NCBI GenBank assembly: GCA_027577595.1
Contig: JANBRJ010000004.1
Location: forward strand, 330,937 to 394,936
Length of the DNA stretch: 64,000 nt
Source: Coemansia sp. RSA 487
Taxonomy: Eukaryota > Kickxellomycota > Kickxellomycetes > Kickxellales > Kickxellaceae
Direction of reading: 5' to 3'
Positions 10,173-20,287 of the stretch are shown here, piece by piece; position 1 is the stretch's first letter; every line of letters starts with the position of its first letter. Made by a program: the position numbers and the translations under genes. Under the pieces are notes generated by a model. It was not told where the DNA came from. It did no database searches and worked only from the letters and a program-made list of their open reading frames with translations.

Positions 10173-11528
10173 ATGCACTCGAAGCAAACATCGGTAGTCT
10201 TTTCTCAGAAACATGTCTCGAACAACATCTCCTCGACTGATGAAAATAACGAGAATACCAACAACCAAGGGTCATCCCTTGGGCTGCCGACAATCTCGCC
10301 CTGCTCGACAGAAGGCAGCTCAAACCCCAAATCCAAGCGTTTTGTTCCGACACAGCTAGATATGGGTGCTGTCAAGGACCATATCACCCACCTTGTGCTG
10401 CCGTCACCTATAGGAAGTATGCCGCAGGCACATGTATTTTCAACTGGTATGCTTAGTCCTAAGCTCCCCACGTCGTCAGCCGTCTCCCCGAATGAAACCA
10501 ATATCAGCTCATTTGTTCCATACCTCATGACCATTGCAGAGCCCCGAGCACTGGATCTGCAGAGAACATCGCACATATCGATTGTAAAGCACCAGCAGAC
10601 ACCACCAGATGGAGACACAGCTTGTGGTCAATCGTCAGCTGCAGAGAATAAAGCTGACCTTGCATCTGCTCGTATTTCTACTGGCCAGCTGACACCACGC
10701 ACAGGCGACAACTCAATGGAGCTAGATGCCCGACCGAACAACGAGAGCACATCCATGCGTATAAAGCGTTCAATTTCAACTATTCTGCGCCGGTCAACGA
10801 GCATCCTCCGCAAAAGCGAACCGACATCGCCTTGTCGGTCAGGAAGCACTCGGAGAAGCAGCAACAGCGAAGCTCTTCTGCCTGCACAACTCCCAAAGTC
10901 GGCCCCTGTCTCGCGTTTCTCGACGGAGCAGCTATCAAGAAGCAAGGGTGCTAAGAACACGAATACGCCTAGTGGCATGCCATCTCCAACCCCTTCTTAT
11001 CCAGAGACTACTGTTCTTGGAGCAGCACTTTCATTTTCCTGCTTTAGCATGATGTTTTCCAACGGCATAGTTTCCCCGCTCATCCGCGGCTCCATGGTCC
11101 ACATCAAAGTTGTGATGGATGCTGGTACCATCGTCATTGTGCCGATGATGCGCTCCGAGGTGTTTGCGCGTGCCCGCGAGCGTATTCTCACAAAGTTGTT
11201 CCAAGGCGGAATTCCGCTGGTTGAGTCGAAACGGCGCAAGTTTGTTGCTTGTCGAGCAAATGGCAGCAGTCTTGTCATCGAGAATAACCCCACTTGGCGC
11301 AAGGTAATGGATGCAACTAAAAGTGTGCATAGAATGAACGCACACAGATCGGTTCATGGCAGGGTTGTTGCCAAGCTCACACTGCATCTTATGGACCAGC
11401 AAGACGAAGCAGTGCTTTCTGAAAGCCGCCAGCCACTTACAGCTCCCTGCGACATGTCTCCTGCCAAGCCTTTGGGCGTTGCAGACGAGATAAGCCGTGC
11501 TTCTCTGCCCTCTCCCATCTCATGTTAA
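10173..11528 (+). CDS. PB1-like domain protein with disordered N-terminus
   Basis: Uncharacterised 451-aa protein. Residues 1-300 are low complexity, rich in Ser, Thr, Pro and Asn, with basic Ser-rich stretches (MRIKRSISTILRRSTSILRK) of the kind phosphorylated by basophilic kinases. Residues of about 310-415 form a compact domain that starts MVHIKVVMDAGTIVIVPMMR, continues FARARERILTKLFQGGIPLV, and ends with a strand VVAKLTLHLMD. This strand-strand-helix pattern followed by a C-terminal strand resembles the PB1 fold used by Bem1 and Cdc24 for heterodimerisation. The resemblance is by eye only. A regulatory adaptor in polarity or signalling is a possible role, not a demonstrated one. Single exon; ATG start. 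Confidence 0.65.
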   Translation: MHSKQTSVVFSQKHVSNNISSTDENNENTNNQGSSLGLPTISPCSTEGSSNPKSKRFVPTQLDMGAVKDHITHLVLPSPIGSMPQAHVFSTGMLSPKLPTSSAVSPNETNISSFVPYLMTIAEPRALDLQRTSHISIVKHQQTPPDGDTACGQSSAAENKADLASARISTGQLTPRTGDNSMELDARPNNESTSMRIKRSISTILRRSTSILRKSEPTSPCRSGSTRRSSNSEALLPAQLPKSAPVSRFSTEQLSRSKGAKNTNTPSGMPSPTPSYPETTVLGAALSFSCFSMMFSNGIVSPLIRGSMVHIKVVMDAGTIVIVPMMRSEVFARARERILTKLFQGGIPLVESKRRKFVACRANGSSLVIENNPTWRKVMDATKSVHRMNAHRSVHGRVVAKLTLHLMDQQDEAVLSESRQPLTAPCDMSPAKPLGVADEISRASLPSPISC

Positions 11529-12340
11529 TTGCCGCTGGCTTTTTCCCAAAAAGATTCAAAACCAAGGCCACATGTGTTTTTCATATCCCCATGAGATGCG
11601 GTGCCAGTTCCCTCATCCTCATACGTTGCGGGTAAAAAGATAGAATTACAAATTAAATATTTTATAAATAGGATATCCGGAGCTCTTTCTATGAGCGATT
11701 TTATGTAAAGACAACAAGAGCTTCATAGTCATTGGGCTTATTCACAACGATGAAACGTCAAGATTTCGTTTTATCTGGAAAGAATGCGCAGCATCTGCTG
11801 ATATCTTTGAGCACAGAACCGATACCACGCTCTCCTTTCGTGGCTGCTGTGGTGATACAGGACTTGATTTTCTTTACAGCAAATGGGAATTTCTGCCAAG
11901 CACTTTTCCAAATTCTGTTGGTGACAAGAGATGGATTTGGCAGATGACGTGCGGATGAGGGCAAGCAATTCATGCACACAAAAACCCCTTCCCAAGCAAG
12001 TAAGAATCGCAATATAAAACATGAGGGGGAGGAATCGCAAACCCTGCCTCACCGCAGTTTCAAGTTTGCTAACATAGATTTTTCCGCACTTCTTTTCCTG
12101 TTCTTTGCGTTTTTTTCTTTTTAGTCTTTGTAATACTTTCTTCTCTTCGATATTTAGGAAGGCTTATTTCTATCAGCCGTTTCGTCTTACACTTGGACTT
12201 TATATTTCCTGCGCGTGTGTTTGTGTGGCATCGTCCTTTCTTTCCTTTTTGGCTAATATTAGCCAGTATACGCATTTACTTGTTCTTTATTTGCCAAACG
12301 TCAATTATATAACTCGAATTATACATTCTCAGAACTACTA
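11529..12340. other. Intergenic with C/T-rich leader of YSC84
   Basis: No gene recognised. The right half (about 12080-12260) is strongly T-rich with TTTTCTTT-type tracts, as seen before several genes here, and probably belongs to the YSC84 promoter or leader. Confidence 0.4.
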
Positions 12341-14198
12341 ATGTCGCTGTCAACAAGGCTTCCGATTCCGCAAAGTCTGGCGACCGAATGCGCCAAGGGC
12401 GCTAGGATTCTCAACTCGTTTATCCGACCAGGGACCAACGTAGACAAGTTTATTCCGGCAGGCATTCTCGAAAAGGCCAAGGGTATCGCCTTCCTCACGG
12501 TACTCAAGGCCGGCTTTATCTGGTCTGGTCGTATTGGCTCAGGTCTTGTGGTAGCACGGTAAGTTTTGGCATTATTTTATTGCTGTTGTATGTATTTTGC
12601 TGGAGCTTGTGTATGGATACATCGCGCGGGAGGTTTCTTTGCTTGCGGATTTGTTGGCGTTGGGTCAGATGAGGGAGACCTAAAGCCATCACCCCGACCG
12701 TTCTTTACTGGACACAAGATACGTAAAGGTCCTAATAGAAAAGTGACGTAACAAAGAGACCCTGTCGTTGTTTCTCCAAAGAGGAAGCCCAAGCTCCTTT
12801 CTGTTATTATTTCACGGAGGTCTACTGCTTTTCCACTTGTTTTTTCCAAGACCACTAAAACAATGCGTTTGATACGACTGCTATTTCCTAAATTACTACT
12901 AACGTTGTCTTGCTCCTTTCTGCTTTATTGTCTCTTGCTCCTTTTTGTAGCTTGGCTGACGGAAGTAAGTATTTTTTATTGAAGAACGCAATACCACAGT
13001 AGTGGTGACTTTCTGTCGCGGTTTCAACTTGTTGGACACTGACTAAACGAATTGTTTTGCTGTTTGCTTGTTTGCTTGTTTCGTGATTCTTTCGACTGTA
13101 GACTGGTCAGCACCTGCTGCCATTGGTCTCGCCGGTGCTGGTGTAGGTGGCCAGATTGGCGCTGAGCTAACCGATTTCGTGATGGTTCTGACGACCGACT
13201 CCGCTGTCAAGGCATTCAGCCACGGTGGCAATGTCACACTCGGTGCCAATCTAGGCGTTGCTGCTGGTCCGTGGGGCCGGAGCGCTGAAGCATCGGGTGC
13301 CGTGCGCAACCTCGCACCAGTTCTTTCATACAGCAGATCAAAGGGCTTGTTTGCTGGTGTATCCCTGGAGGGATCGGCCATCATTGGCCGTAAGGATGCC
13401 AACGAGAAGCTATACGGCCGCAAACTCACGGCTGAACAGCTGCTCAGAGGTGAACAGCCACCGCCGCCGGAGGCTGCTCCTCTTTACCGCGCGCTCAACC
13501 TAAGGGCAACGCCGCTGTCGACAGAGTTCAGTACACCGGCTCCATCGATGCACTCACCAGCTATTGGTGGAGCGCCTGGGCCATATGGCGGAACATCCAA
13601 CTATGGAAGCGGCTCTCCAGGAATTGGTGCTGGTGCAGGTGTGGGTGCTGCTGGTGCAGGTGTGGGTGCTGCTGCTGCTGCTGCTGCAAGCTCAGGACCC
13701 AGCTCAATCGATAGAAGCCCATCGTATCTAAACCGCCCCATTGACTCTAATGACAATTTCAAGAGTCCTGGCTATGGGGCAGCTCCAGGGTACACCGCTC
13801 CCGACAACTACGGTGCTATAAGGGACTATGGATCATCATCTAACTATGGCGCTTCAGCAAACTATGGTGGCACGTCGACGTACGACGCGGTGCCTCCTTA
13901 CGATGCAGGAAGTAGCAGCTACAACAACCCTCCACTTGGCGATCAGAAAACATCACACTCAAGGCCAGCTCCGCCACCTCCGCCTCCCCACCCCAAGCTC
14001 GCCAACAATGACGAGTCTAAGGGATTGCGCGTGGTGGCCCTCTACGACTTTGCTGGCGAGCAGGAAGGTGACCTGTCGTTCAAGCGTCATGACCTCATTA
14101 TTGTCACCAAAAAATCCGACAACGATGTCGACTGGTGGGAAGGCACTTGCAATGGAAAGAAGGGCTCGTTCCCCTCGAACTACGTTTCTCCCGCATAA
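12341..14198 (+). CDS. YSC84: Ysc84/Lsb3-family actin-patch SH3 protein (three exons, 14-nt microexon)
   Basis: Lipid- and actin-binding protein of endocytic patches (SH3YL1 in animals). The 442-aa product is encoded by 12341-12558, 12951-12964 and 13102-14198. Exon 1 gives the start of the Ysc84 domain, ending GRIGSGLVVA. The second exon is only 14 nt and encodes RLADG across its junctions; exon 3 continues NWSAPAAIGLAGAGVGGQIG. This restores the family motif VARLxDGxWSAPSA in frame, with GTAAGT donors at both introns and TAG acceptors. Residues 215-370 are Gly/Ser/Tyr/Pro-rich, with repeated NYG and Gly-Ala tracts. The C-terminus is an SH3 domain, about residues 385-442: ALYDFAGEQEGDLSFKRHD, WWEG, GSFPSNYVSP. 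No other acceptor/donor pair in the introns restores this motif. Confidence 0.93.
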
Positions 14199-15263
14199 GC
14201 CTAGTCGAAGGGGCTATTACCTTACCCGATCCAAGGTCTGTGCTATTCTATGCGAGTAGCTAGTCTAAGCAAGAGGCCTCTTTCTATACGATAGCTTTTT
14301 TTATCACCATTAGTAACTATATTCTTTTTTATATTCCAATGTTCATTGATTGGTTTTTCTTGGACTCTCAGACCTGATAGTGTCCAAATGGCTGGTGGTT
14401 GAGCCAGATCCGTGGTTACGTTGTGATCGAAGCAATGGCAGCGATGTGTATAGAGTATTAAAAAACTGCGATCAAAAGTGTTGGTTGGGAAAATAAGTAG
14501 GGGATGGCGGCTGAATAAGGAACATTCCGTCTGACCTGGGGTGTGCGTTTCTGCACTTTTATACCATGAACAGCACAAAAAGAATGACTGCAAAAATCGG
14601 AAAATGGCAAATGTTTGTCTTTTTTGCTTGTTTGTTTTATACTGAAGGAACTTTGAAGTGTGGTCATAATAAAATTTCTAGAATGAGCTACTAATGAAAC
14701 AGCAAAAACAGTGAGAAGGATGACTTGGCAGCTAGACAACTATATTTGCCACTGCCTTTTTACAAGTGCTGACCTTTAAATATCTTGCGTTGTAAACGTA
14801 TCTTTTACTTGTACTCTGCAGACTTTGCCACATCCGAGCATCATCAAAGCAACAAGGTAAGCGAATGCTACTTTCGAAAAAAAACCAGATACAAGTGTCG
14901 ATCAGCAACATAGATTCAACAGACAGCATTTATACAGCGGTCAACATATCCAACTTCAAGCTTCATCTTCATCGCATCCACTCTTCAAGCAAGTGGCATC
15001 TAACACACTAGTTTCTAGTGAGCAGCATCGGAAGAAGTGTGTTGGCTAGAAAATTGGTGGTGATCCGGTGCCACGCAAGCAATAGTATTTTTGATATATG
15101 GATTTCCATTTCAGTAGTTCCTAATAGGCCACATAAACCACAGCCAAATTTATGTAGTTTTGTGTGGTTTCACATACAATATTTTTGCACTTGATGGCGT
15201 AAGCTTTAATATTTATACACAAAAATGGCCAATAGTGATGTATTTTTCCACACTTGCATGCTC
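14199..15263. other. Convergent intergenic region
   Basis: About 1.1 kb between the 3' ends of two convergent genes. Only short frames without domains are present. No RNA gene recognised. Confidence 0.4.
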
Positions 15264-15779
15264 TTAGCTGCTGCCAAGAGTATTGATGTTTATGACACGC
15301 GCATCGCTGTTGCTGGCTTGTGCATCGTCTCCATCGGCAGTAAAGTTGCCAAGGTAGTCGTCCATATCGCTGTCACTTAAAAGTTCTAACCGGCCCTGCT
15401 GGTCCTGCTCGTCGCCAGCACGAACGCTACCGCTATTACGCGGGCTCGCGCCGCTGGCATCACGTCTGTTGTTATTGCTGTATACGTCCGCTTCCTCCTC
15501 CTCCTCCTCGTTCTCCAGCCGGTGGTATTGGTTGTTGTTGGGTCTGTTGCTGACAAGTGTGCGCAGAGCCATCACGCCGGTTGGGACTAGACGAAAGCTT
15601 CTCTTGACCAAGACGCCGAGCGCCACGAATATTATCAAGGACATGACCAGAATAGCCACAAACGTCGTTCCCCAGTCGTCGTTTGACGGGTGTCGTTCAA
15701 TTGGGATTCCCGGTGTTGGTGGCGGTAGCGGCGCCGTGGCTTCTGGGACGCTGTCCCTCTTGGCAATGTGCTCATACAT
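15264..15779 (-). CDS. Small single-pass membrane protein, unknown
   Basis: 171-aa protein with no family I can name. The N-terminus (MYEHIAKRDSVPEATAPLPP) is Pro-rich and is followed by one clear membrane segment, about residues 38-58 (WGTTFVAILVMSLIIFVALG), and a basic cytosolic-type flank (VKRSFRL). The C-terminal half is hydrophilic, with an acidic Glu run, Asn-rich patches and Ser/Asp residues. The frame extends six codons upstream to a TTG; the ATG at 15779 is used. It lies divergent to the AMPK beta gene, 361 bp apart. The open frame and plausible topology support it as a real gene, but function is unknown. Confidence 0.6.
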   Translation of the reverse strand: MYEHIAKRDSVPEATAPLPPPTPGIPIERHPSNDDWGTTFVAILVMSLIIFVALGVLVKRSFRLVPTGVMALRTLVSNRPNNNQYHRLENEEEEEEADVYSNNNRRDASGASPRNSGSVRAGDEQDQQGRLELLSDSDMDDYLGNFTADGDDAQASNSDARVININTLGSS

Positions 15780-16140
15780 TGTGTGAAAAGCTTGCAATTT
15801 AGGTAAATGTGTTATTAATGAAATGAAAAAGAAAAGGCGTGTTGCAAATTAAAGTGAACTGCAAAAGCACGCAAAAGAGTGAAGAAAACACCATCAATTT
15901 TTGACAATTGCAAAAGTCCACATGTCAGTCACTGAGCACACGTGACGCTTATTTGCTAAGGGTGACAGCATCTTTCAAAAGAAAATGACCACATCTTTCC
16001 CCTTTTCGCGTTGCTCTTTTTCTTTTCTGCTCAACTGTGTCTAATTAACCGATATTATTATTAAAAATCTTTGTATTTTCGTCCGCTAGACGTGTTAACT
16101 TCATACTTGTGGCTTTATTAGCAAGCACTAGGCACGACAC
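15780..16140. other. Divergent intergenic region upstream of AMPK beta
   Basis: 361 bp between divergent start codons. It holds an E-box-like CACGTGAC (listed separately) and C/T-rich stretches near 15998-16030. Confidence 0.5.
15939..15946. promoter_or_regulatory. E-box-like motif CACGTGAC
   Basis: An extended E-box of the kind bound by bHLH factors such as Cbf1. It sits in the divergent promoter about 200 bp before the AMPK beta ATG and 160 bp before the opposite gene. One copy of an 8-bp motif can occur by chance. Confidence 0.3.
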
Positions 16141-17409
16141 ATGGGAAATTCGCAATCAACAGAAGGCGACGGCGGTAATCGCAGGCACAGCGGTGCTCAT
16201 CAGACAGACGCTGGAGCTGGCGCCACTGGCCACGGGGCAGGAGCTCCCGGCGGCTTGTCGCACAGGTTCTCGCGTCGTTCAAAGCCCGCAGCGCCATCAG
16301 CAACGGCTGCAGTCCCTGTGCCTACAACACAGGCACCGGGTAGCCACGGCGGTAGTATTCCGATAAACCAACGCCAACAACACCACCAGCAGCTCCAGAA
16401 TCGCCATCTTGGGCGTCCAGGCGTTGATATGCATTCGCCTGTTGTTGGCTCACCGCTGCCCGACTTGGGAACACTCCCAGGCCAAGGTGGCATGGCTTCG
16501 AGCCGCTTTGGCGGCGCTGGTACGCGTGGGGCGCCGCATATGGTGATGCCAGAAACAATCCCACAGACACTGCCAAACCAGGGCGGGTTGGCGCAAATGA
16601 TGGCTGCCCGCAATATCGGGCCAGAGGCTGGCGGCAGATCACCGCTTAGCGGGATCTCGGACGATCGCATCCGCGGTATTATTGATGGCATTTCTGGCGC
16701 AGGAGTTCAAGGAAGAGGCGGTGGGTTTGCTGGCAGTCTTTCGCAGAGAGATGTTGATTTTGAGGACGACGAAGAGTTGCGCAGCAAGCGCAAAACCGTT
16801 CCTACGCTTATCCGGTGGACTGAGCCAGCACAAACCGTATACATCTCGGGGTCGTTTATCAGTTGGCAGTACAAGATCAAGATGCACGAGAACGAAGGCA
16901 TGTTTGGCGTTGTTGTGGATCTGCCTGTCGGCACGCACTGCCTCAAATACATTGTTGATGGCAAATGGCGGTGCTCAAACAGGTTTATCATTGCCCCAGA
17001 TGACGATGGCAACCTAGTCAACTACTTTAAGGTCGAGGATGTGGTCAAGGAGGAAGACGAGGAGAAGGAGAGCAATGTCGAGGGGCTGGATGCTGCTGCC
17101 TTGTCCAACTCGCCTCCCGGCGAATACGGAACGGCGATACCGGACTTGGCAAAGGTTGCAAGAGAGTCTGGTAGTAGCAGACGCAACGACCCACCACTTC
17201 TCCCGCCACATCTCAATAATGTTTTGTTGAACAGCACTGATGTGCGTCGCGATGACCCCAGCATCCTTCCCGTGCCTAACCATGTTGTCCTCAACCACTT
17301 GTATGCATGCTCCATCAAGGACAATGTGATGGCTGTTTCGAGCACGTCACGCTACCGTGGAAAGTACATGACCTCGATATATTACAAGCCAGTGACCCCA
17401 ATAGCCTGA
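16141..17409 (+). CDS. GAL83: AMPK/SNF1 beta subunit (Gal83/Sip2/Amk2 type)
   Basis: Scaffold and targeting subunit of the SNF1/AMPK energy-sensing kinase, 422 aa. The N-terminus MGNSQSTE fits an N-myristoylation signal (Gly2, Ser at position 6 region), as in Sip1/Sip2. Residues 10-205 are a low-complexity Gly/Pro/Gln linker. A CBM48 glycogen-binding domain occupies about residues 218-300: PTLIRWTEPAQTVYISGSFI, W, then LPVGTHCLKYIVDGKWRCSN. The ASC domain that binds the alpha and gamma subunits is at about 325-422, with PPLLPPHLNNVLLN, VPNHVVLNHLYACSIKDNVM and the terminal TSRYRGKYMTSIYYKP. Domain order and the C-terminal end match the family exactly. Single exon. Confidence 0.96.
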   Translation: MGNSQSTEGDGGNRRHSGAHQTDAGAGATGHGAGAPGGLSHRFSRRSKPAAPSATAAVPVPTTQAPGSHGGSIPINQRQQHHQQLQNRHLGRPGVDMHSPVVGSPLPDLGTLPGQGGMASSRFGGAGTRGAPHMVMPETIPQTLPNQGGLAQMMAARNIGPEAGGRSPLSGISDDRIRGIIDGISGAGVQGRGGGFAGSLSQRDVDFEDDEELRSKRKTVPTLIRWTEPAQTVYISGSFISWQYKIKMHENEGMFGVVVDLPVGTHCLKYIVDGKWRCSNRFIIAPDDDGNLVNYFKVEDVVKEEDEEKESNVEGLDAAALSNSPPGEYGTAIPDLAKVARESGSSRRNDPPLLPPHLNNVLLNSTDVRRDDPSILPVPNHVVLNHLYACSIKDNVMAVSSTSRYRGKYMTSIYYKPVTPIA

Positions 17410-18246
17410 GATCCGCGGACATTTTTAAACGAATTAGTCTAAATAAACAGTCTGCTTTCTTTATCTTTAATCAACTATACATGCACGCTAATAGAAAAGA
17501 CTGCCGGTGCTGCTGTTTCTATAAAAGCAAAATATAATATGTTAGAGCAATAGCTCATGCCTAACAACCGCAAAGAGAGCTGTTACCTCGCACTAAGCAG
17601 ACTTACGCTTGGCATGCTTGTATGTGTAAAGAAAAAGCCAAGCAAGTATGTTGGCAGGAATGACAAGTGAATGGATGCAAACAGTACGGCTTACATTGCT
17701 TGACGAATACCAAGAAGTTTAAAAGAGCAACCCAGGCTACTATCAAGACTTATTTATCTACACAAGTGAAGATGAGCTGGTCTTTAATAGAAAGTCCTTT
17801 TGTGCAAGACTTGCCAAGCTCGACAGACTTGGCAAAAAATATGCTGCTCTTTCTAGCATTAGCTAAGCGCTGATGCTGTAGGTGAAGCCAAGAAACTAGC
17901 AGCTTTATTTTCTGGGGTTGATAGCTTCTAGTCATTCGTTATAATGAATTTTGTACATGAAACGCCAAGAAACATAAATTCTATTAAACAAAGACATAGA
18001 GTCCCGTTGTAGACTTTATAGAATCTTGTCTTTTTACAACAACGCAATATATGCTTGGCTTGCCTAATCAAACAGTGGGAACGGTTGCTTTTGTTGAACA
18101 TACACGACTTGAGTTGAGCTTAGCACAGTATGTATATAATACACACAAGCACCAGCCAGTTCACGCAGTACTACAAATTTTTTTATCATTATCACTTCAC
18201 CATTTTCTTTTTTTCTGTATTTTATAATAACCTTTGTTTTAGAAAA
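17410..18246. other. Intergenic region upstream of the F-box-like gene
   Basis: 837 bp with no supported gene. A short inverted repeat, TTGCCAAG and CTTGGCAA, lies at about 17811-17837. A TATA box for the next gene is listed separately. Confidence 0.4.
18133..18140 (+). promoter_or_regulatory. TATA box of the F-box-like gene
   Basis: TATATAAT lies 107-114 bp before the ATG at 18247 and is followed by a T/C-rich leader. It is a plausible core promoter element. Confidence 0.45.
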
Positions 18247-19911
18247 ATGTTTGCAATTTCTTCCTTCCAAACACTACCTGCCAACTTAATACTCAACACG
18301 GTAATACTAGCACTTCAAAGGGGTAGCTGTGTAAATTCCAATGTGGAAGACCTGGCAGATGATGAAGTAAAACGGCTTTTGGATTGGAGTCATATTTGCA
18401 AAAGCTGGCGGGGGATTTCGCTAAGCATACTGTGTCACACATACACAATATCTGCAACTGCCCAAACGCTCTCAATCTCATCCATTTTTACAGATGAGGC
18501 ATACTTTGGATATGCCAGAAGACTTGAGGTGCACATGGACGACCAGGACATGGTTGATGACAATGTCCTGTTGCTCCTTGGAAGGCTTGGATATAAGAAT
18601 CTGTACCTTCCATGTGTAAATACTGTCAAAGTAAACATGAGCGGCACCTGCACAACAAGAGAGACGCATTATGCTATTGAAAACGCACAGACAATAGCCA
18701 AATTTATCGAGGCGGCTGCACCCAATGCACATAATGTACATATTAAGCATGGTGAGTATCCTGTCACTCGAGGCAAGGGCTACTGGACAGCGGTAAACTC
18801 GTTTACAGGCAGCCTCTATGGCATGTCCCAAACATACAGCCTGGATATTGGCACTCATTATCATACATTTCAGAACGGCTTTTGTGAGGGCAAGTCTCTG
18901 ACATCGTTAAGCTTTGCCTGGTGCGAGTGCTCAAGCAATGCATTCAAGCTTCTGGATACTCACTCTGCCACGCTACAAGAGCTTAGCATCCATGGAATCC
19001 ACACACATGATATCTCTCGTTTGCTTGTTAATGAAAGCGAGCGCCCAATAATATATCCGTATCTGCTGAGCCTCACTCTGAATGGCCAGAATGACATCAT
19101 CGAAACAGCCGATAGACCAGCCTTTAAAAGCACAACTCCATTCCCGCGCTTAGTTAGGCTTAATGCAAACATTGTCTATCCATTCGGCGATGATGTTCTG
19201 TTTAGAGGCAACAGCAGCACCCTCGAGGAGCTCAGCTTTAATTTTGATTGCAGGGCCATGACTACAATCAACAATGCACGCGTATTTGTCCCTGGAAAGT
19301 ACAAGAAGCTGAACACCGTCAAAGTCTGCTCTTTTATTGAAGACATCGACTACAACGAAAGACAAGTCAAGCAACATATATCGCTACTACAAAATATTGC
19401 GCCGACGATCCAGTCACTCCATATCTGCGACATTGACATTTCGCAGTGTTTCATTGGCGAGCTTTCCAAATCCAAGCTATTCAAGAACATTAATACGTTG
19501 AACCTGGGCGAGCTGCATCTGGCTCTATCTGACGTCGTCGGGATCCTTAAAACATTGCCTGTACTCCAACATCTTGAGAGCGGGTTGGCTGAGTCGCTGG
19601 CTATTGCAAGCAAGTCTAGTTTTGGAAACCTCGACCAACTGTGCAGCAGGTATAGCGAGGTTAGCAGATGTTTCTCTCAGTGGACGGTTTCGCAAGACAG
19701 CATAGTTTGCACTGCATCCAGCGCTCTATACGCTGTTGTTCTCGCTAGCATCTGCCCCAAATTCACCAACGTCTGCCTTCCTGACCAGCACAAATGCGAA
19801 TATTTTGAGCTAGTGAAGCAGTTTACCGAAAACCAGCACCTTTTGAAGCACTCGGGCATCCAAAGCCGTTTGCTTTCAATAAAGTCGAGCTACAACAGCT
19901 CATATGTTTAA
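18247..19911 (+). CDS. F-box/LRR-like protein
   Basis: 554-aa protein of a type I associate with large paralogous families in Kickxellales; this placement is from memory of the pattern. The N-terminus looks like a divergent F-box: LPANLILNTVILAL, a short insert, then LLDWSHICKSWRGISLSILC. The rest consists of irregular leucine-rich repeats, for example LTSLSFAWCECS, LQELSIHG, LEELSFNFDC and INTLNLGELHLAL, roughly one per 25-35 residues, without the regular LRR consensus. An SCF substrate receptor is the natural guess, but target and function are unknown. The frame opens 39 codons upstream in the leader; the ATG at 18247 follows the TATA box and T-rich leader and begins the conserved part. Single exon. 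Confidence 0.7.
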   Translation: MFAISSFQTLPANLILNTVILALQRGSCVNSNVEDLADDEVKRLLDWSHICKSWRGISLSILCHTYTISATAQTLSISSIFTDEAYFGYARRLEVHMDDQDMVDDNVLLLLGRLGYKNLYLPCVNTVKVNMSGTCTTRETHYAIENAQTIAKFIEAAAPNAHNVHIKHGEYPVTRGKGYWTAVNSFTGSLYGMSQTYSLDIGTHYHTFQNGFCEGKSLTSLSFAWCECSSNAFKLLDTHSATLQELSIHGIHTHDISRLLVNESERPIIYPYLLSLTLNGQNDIIETADRPAFKSTTPFPRLVRLNANIVYPFGDDVLFRGNSSTLEELSFNFDCRAMTTINNARVFVPGKYKKLNTVKVCSFIEDIDYNERQVKQHISLLQNIAPTIQSLHICDIDISQCFIGELSKSKLFKNINTLNLGELHLALSDVVGILKTLPVLQHLESGLAESLAIASKSSFGNLDQLCSRYSEVSRCFSQWTVSQDSIVCTASSALYAVVLASICPKFTNVCLPDQHKCEYFELVKQFTENQHLLKHSGIQSRLLSIKSSYNSSYV

Positions 19912-20287
19912 GCTTGACAATACCTGTTACAAAAACCTGTTAAATTTAATTCCGGTGTATTTTTTCAGCCCTTTTCCAAATGTATATTATATTGAAAATT
20001 TGAAATCATCAGTTTAGAAACCATTCCTATATGAAAGCAATGCGGGCATATTTTCTGACGTTTGTGTAACAAAAAAGGTATGTGAAATTGTCAGTGATTC
20101 ACCAATTCCCCTCCCTTCTTATCTGCAAAGCATTCATGTGTCGTGCATAACCATAAGGGAAACAGCCCTTTATTCGCCTGTGTTGCAGCTATATATCCAC
20201 TTTTCGTAGTTTGCCTTTTTTTCACTTTTTCTCATCCACTGAAACAAACTCAACTTTACATACAAGCAAGCTATCCAAAAAGCCACA
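19912..20287. other. Intergenic with TATA box
   Basis: 376 bp between two plus-strand genes. A TATATAT lies at 20190-20196, about 92-98 bp before the next ATG, followed by a T-rich tract. Nothing else seen. Confidence 0.4.
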
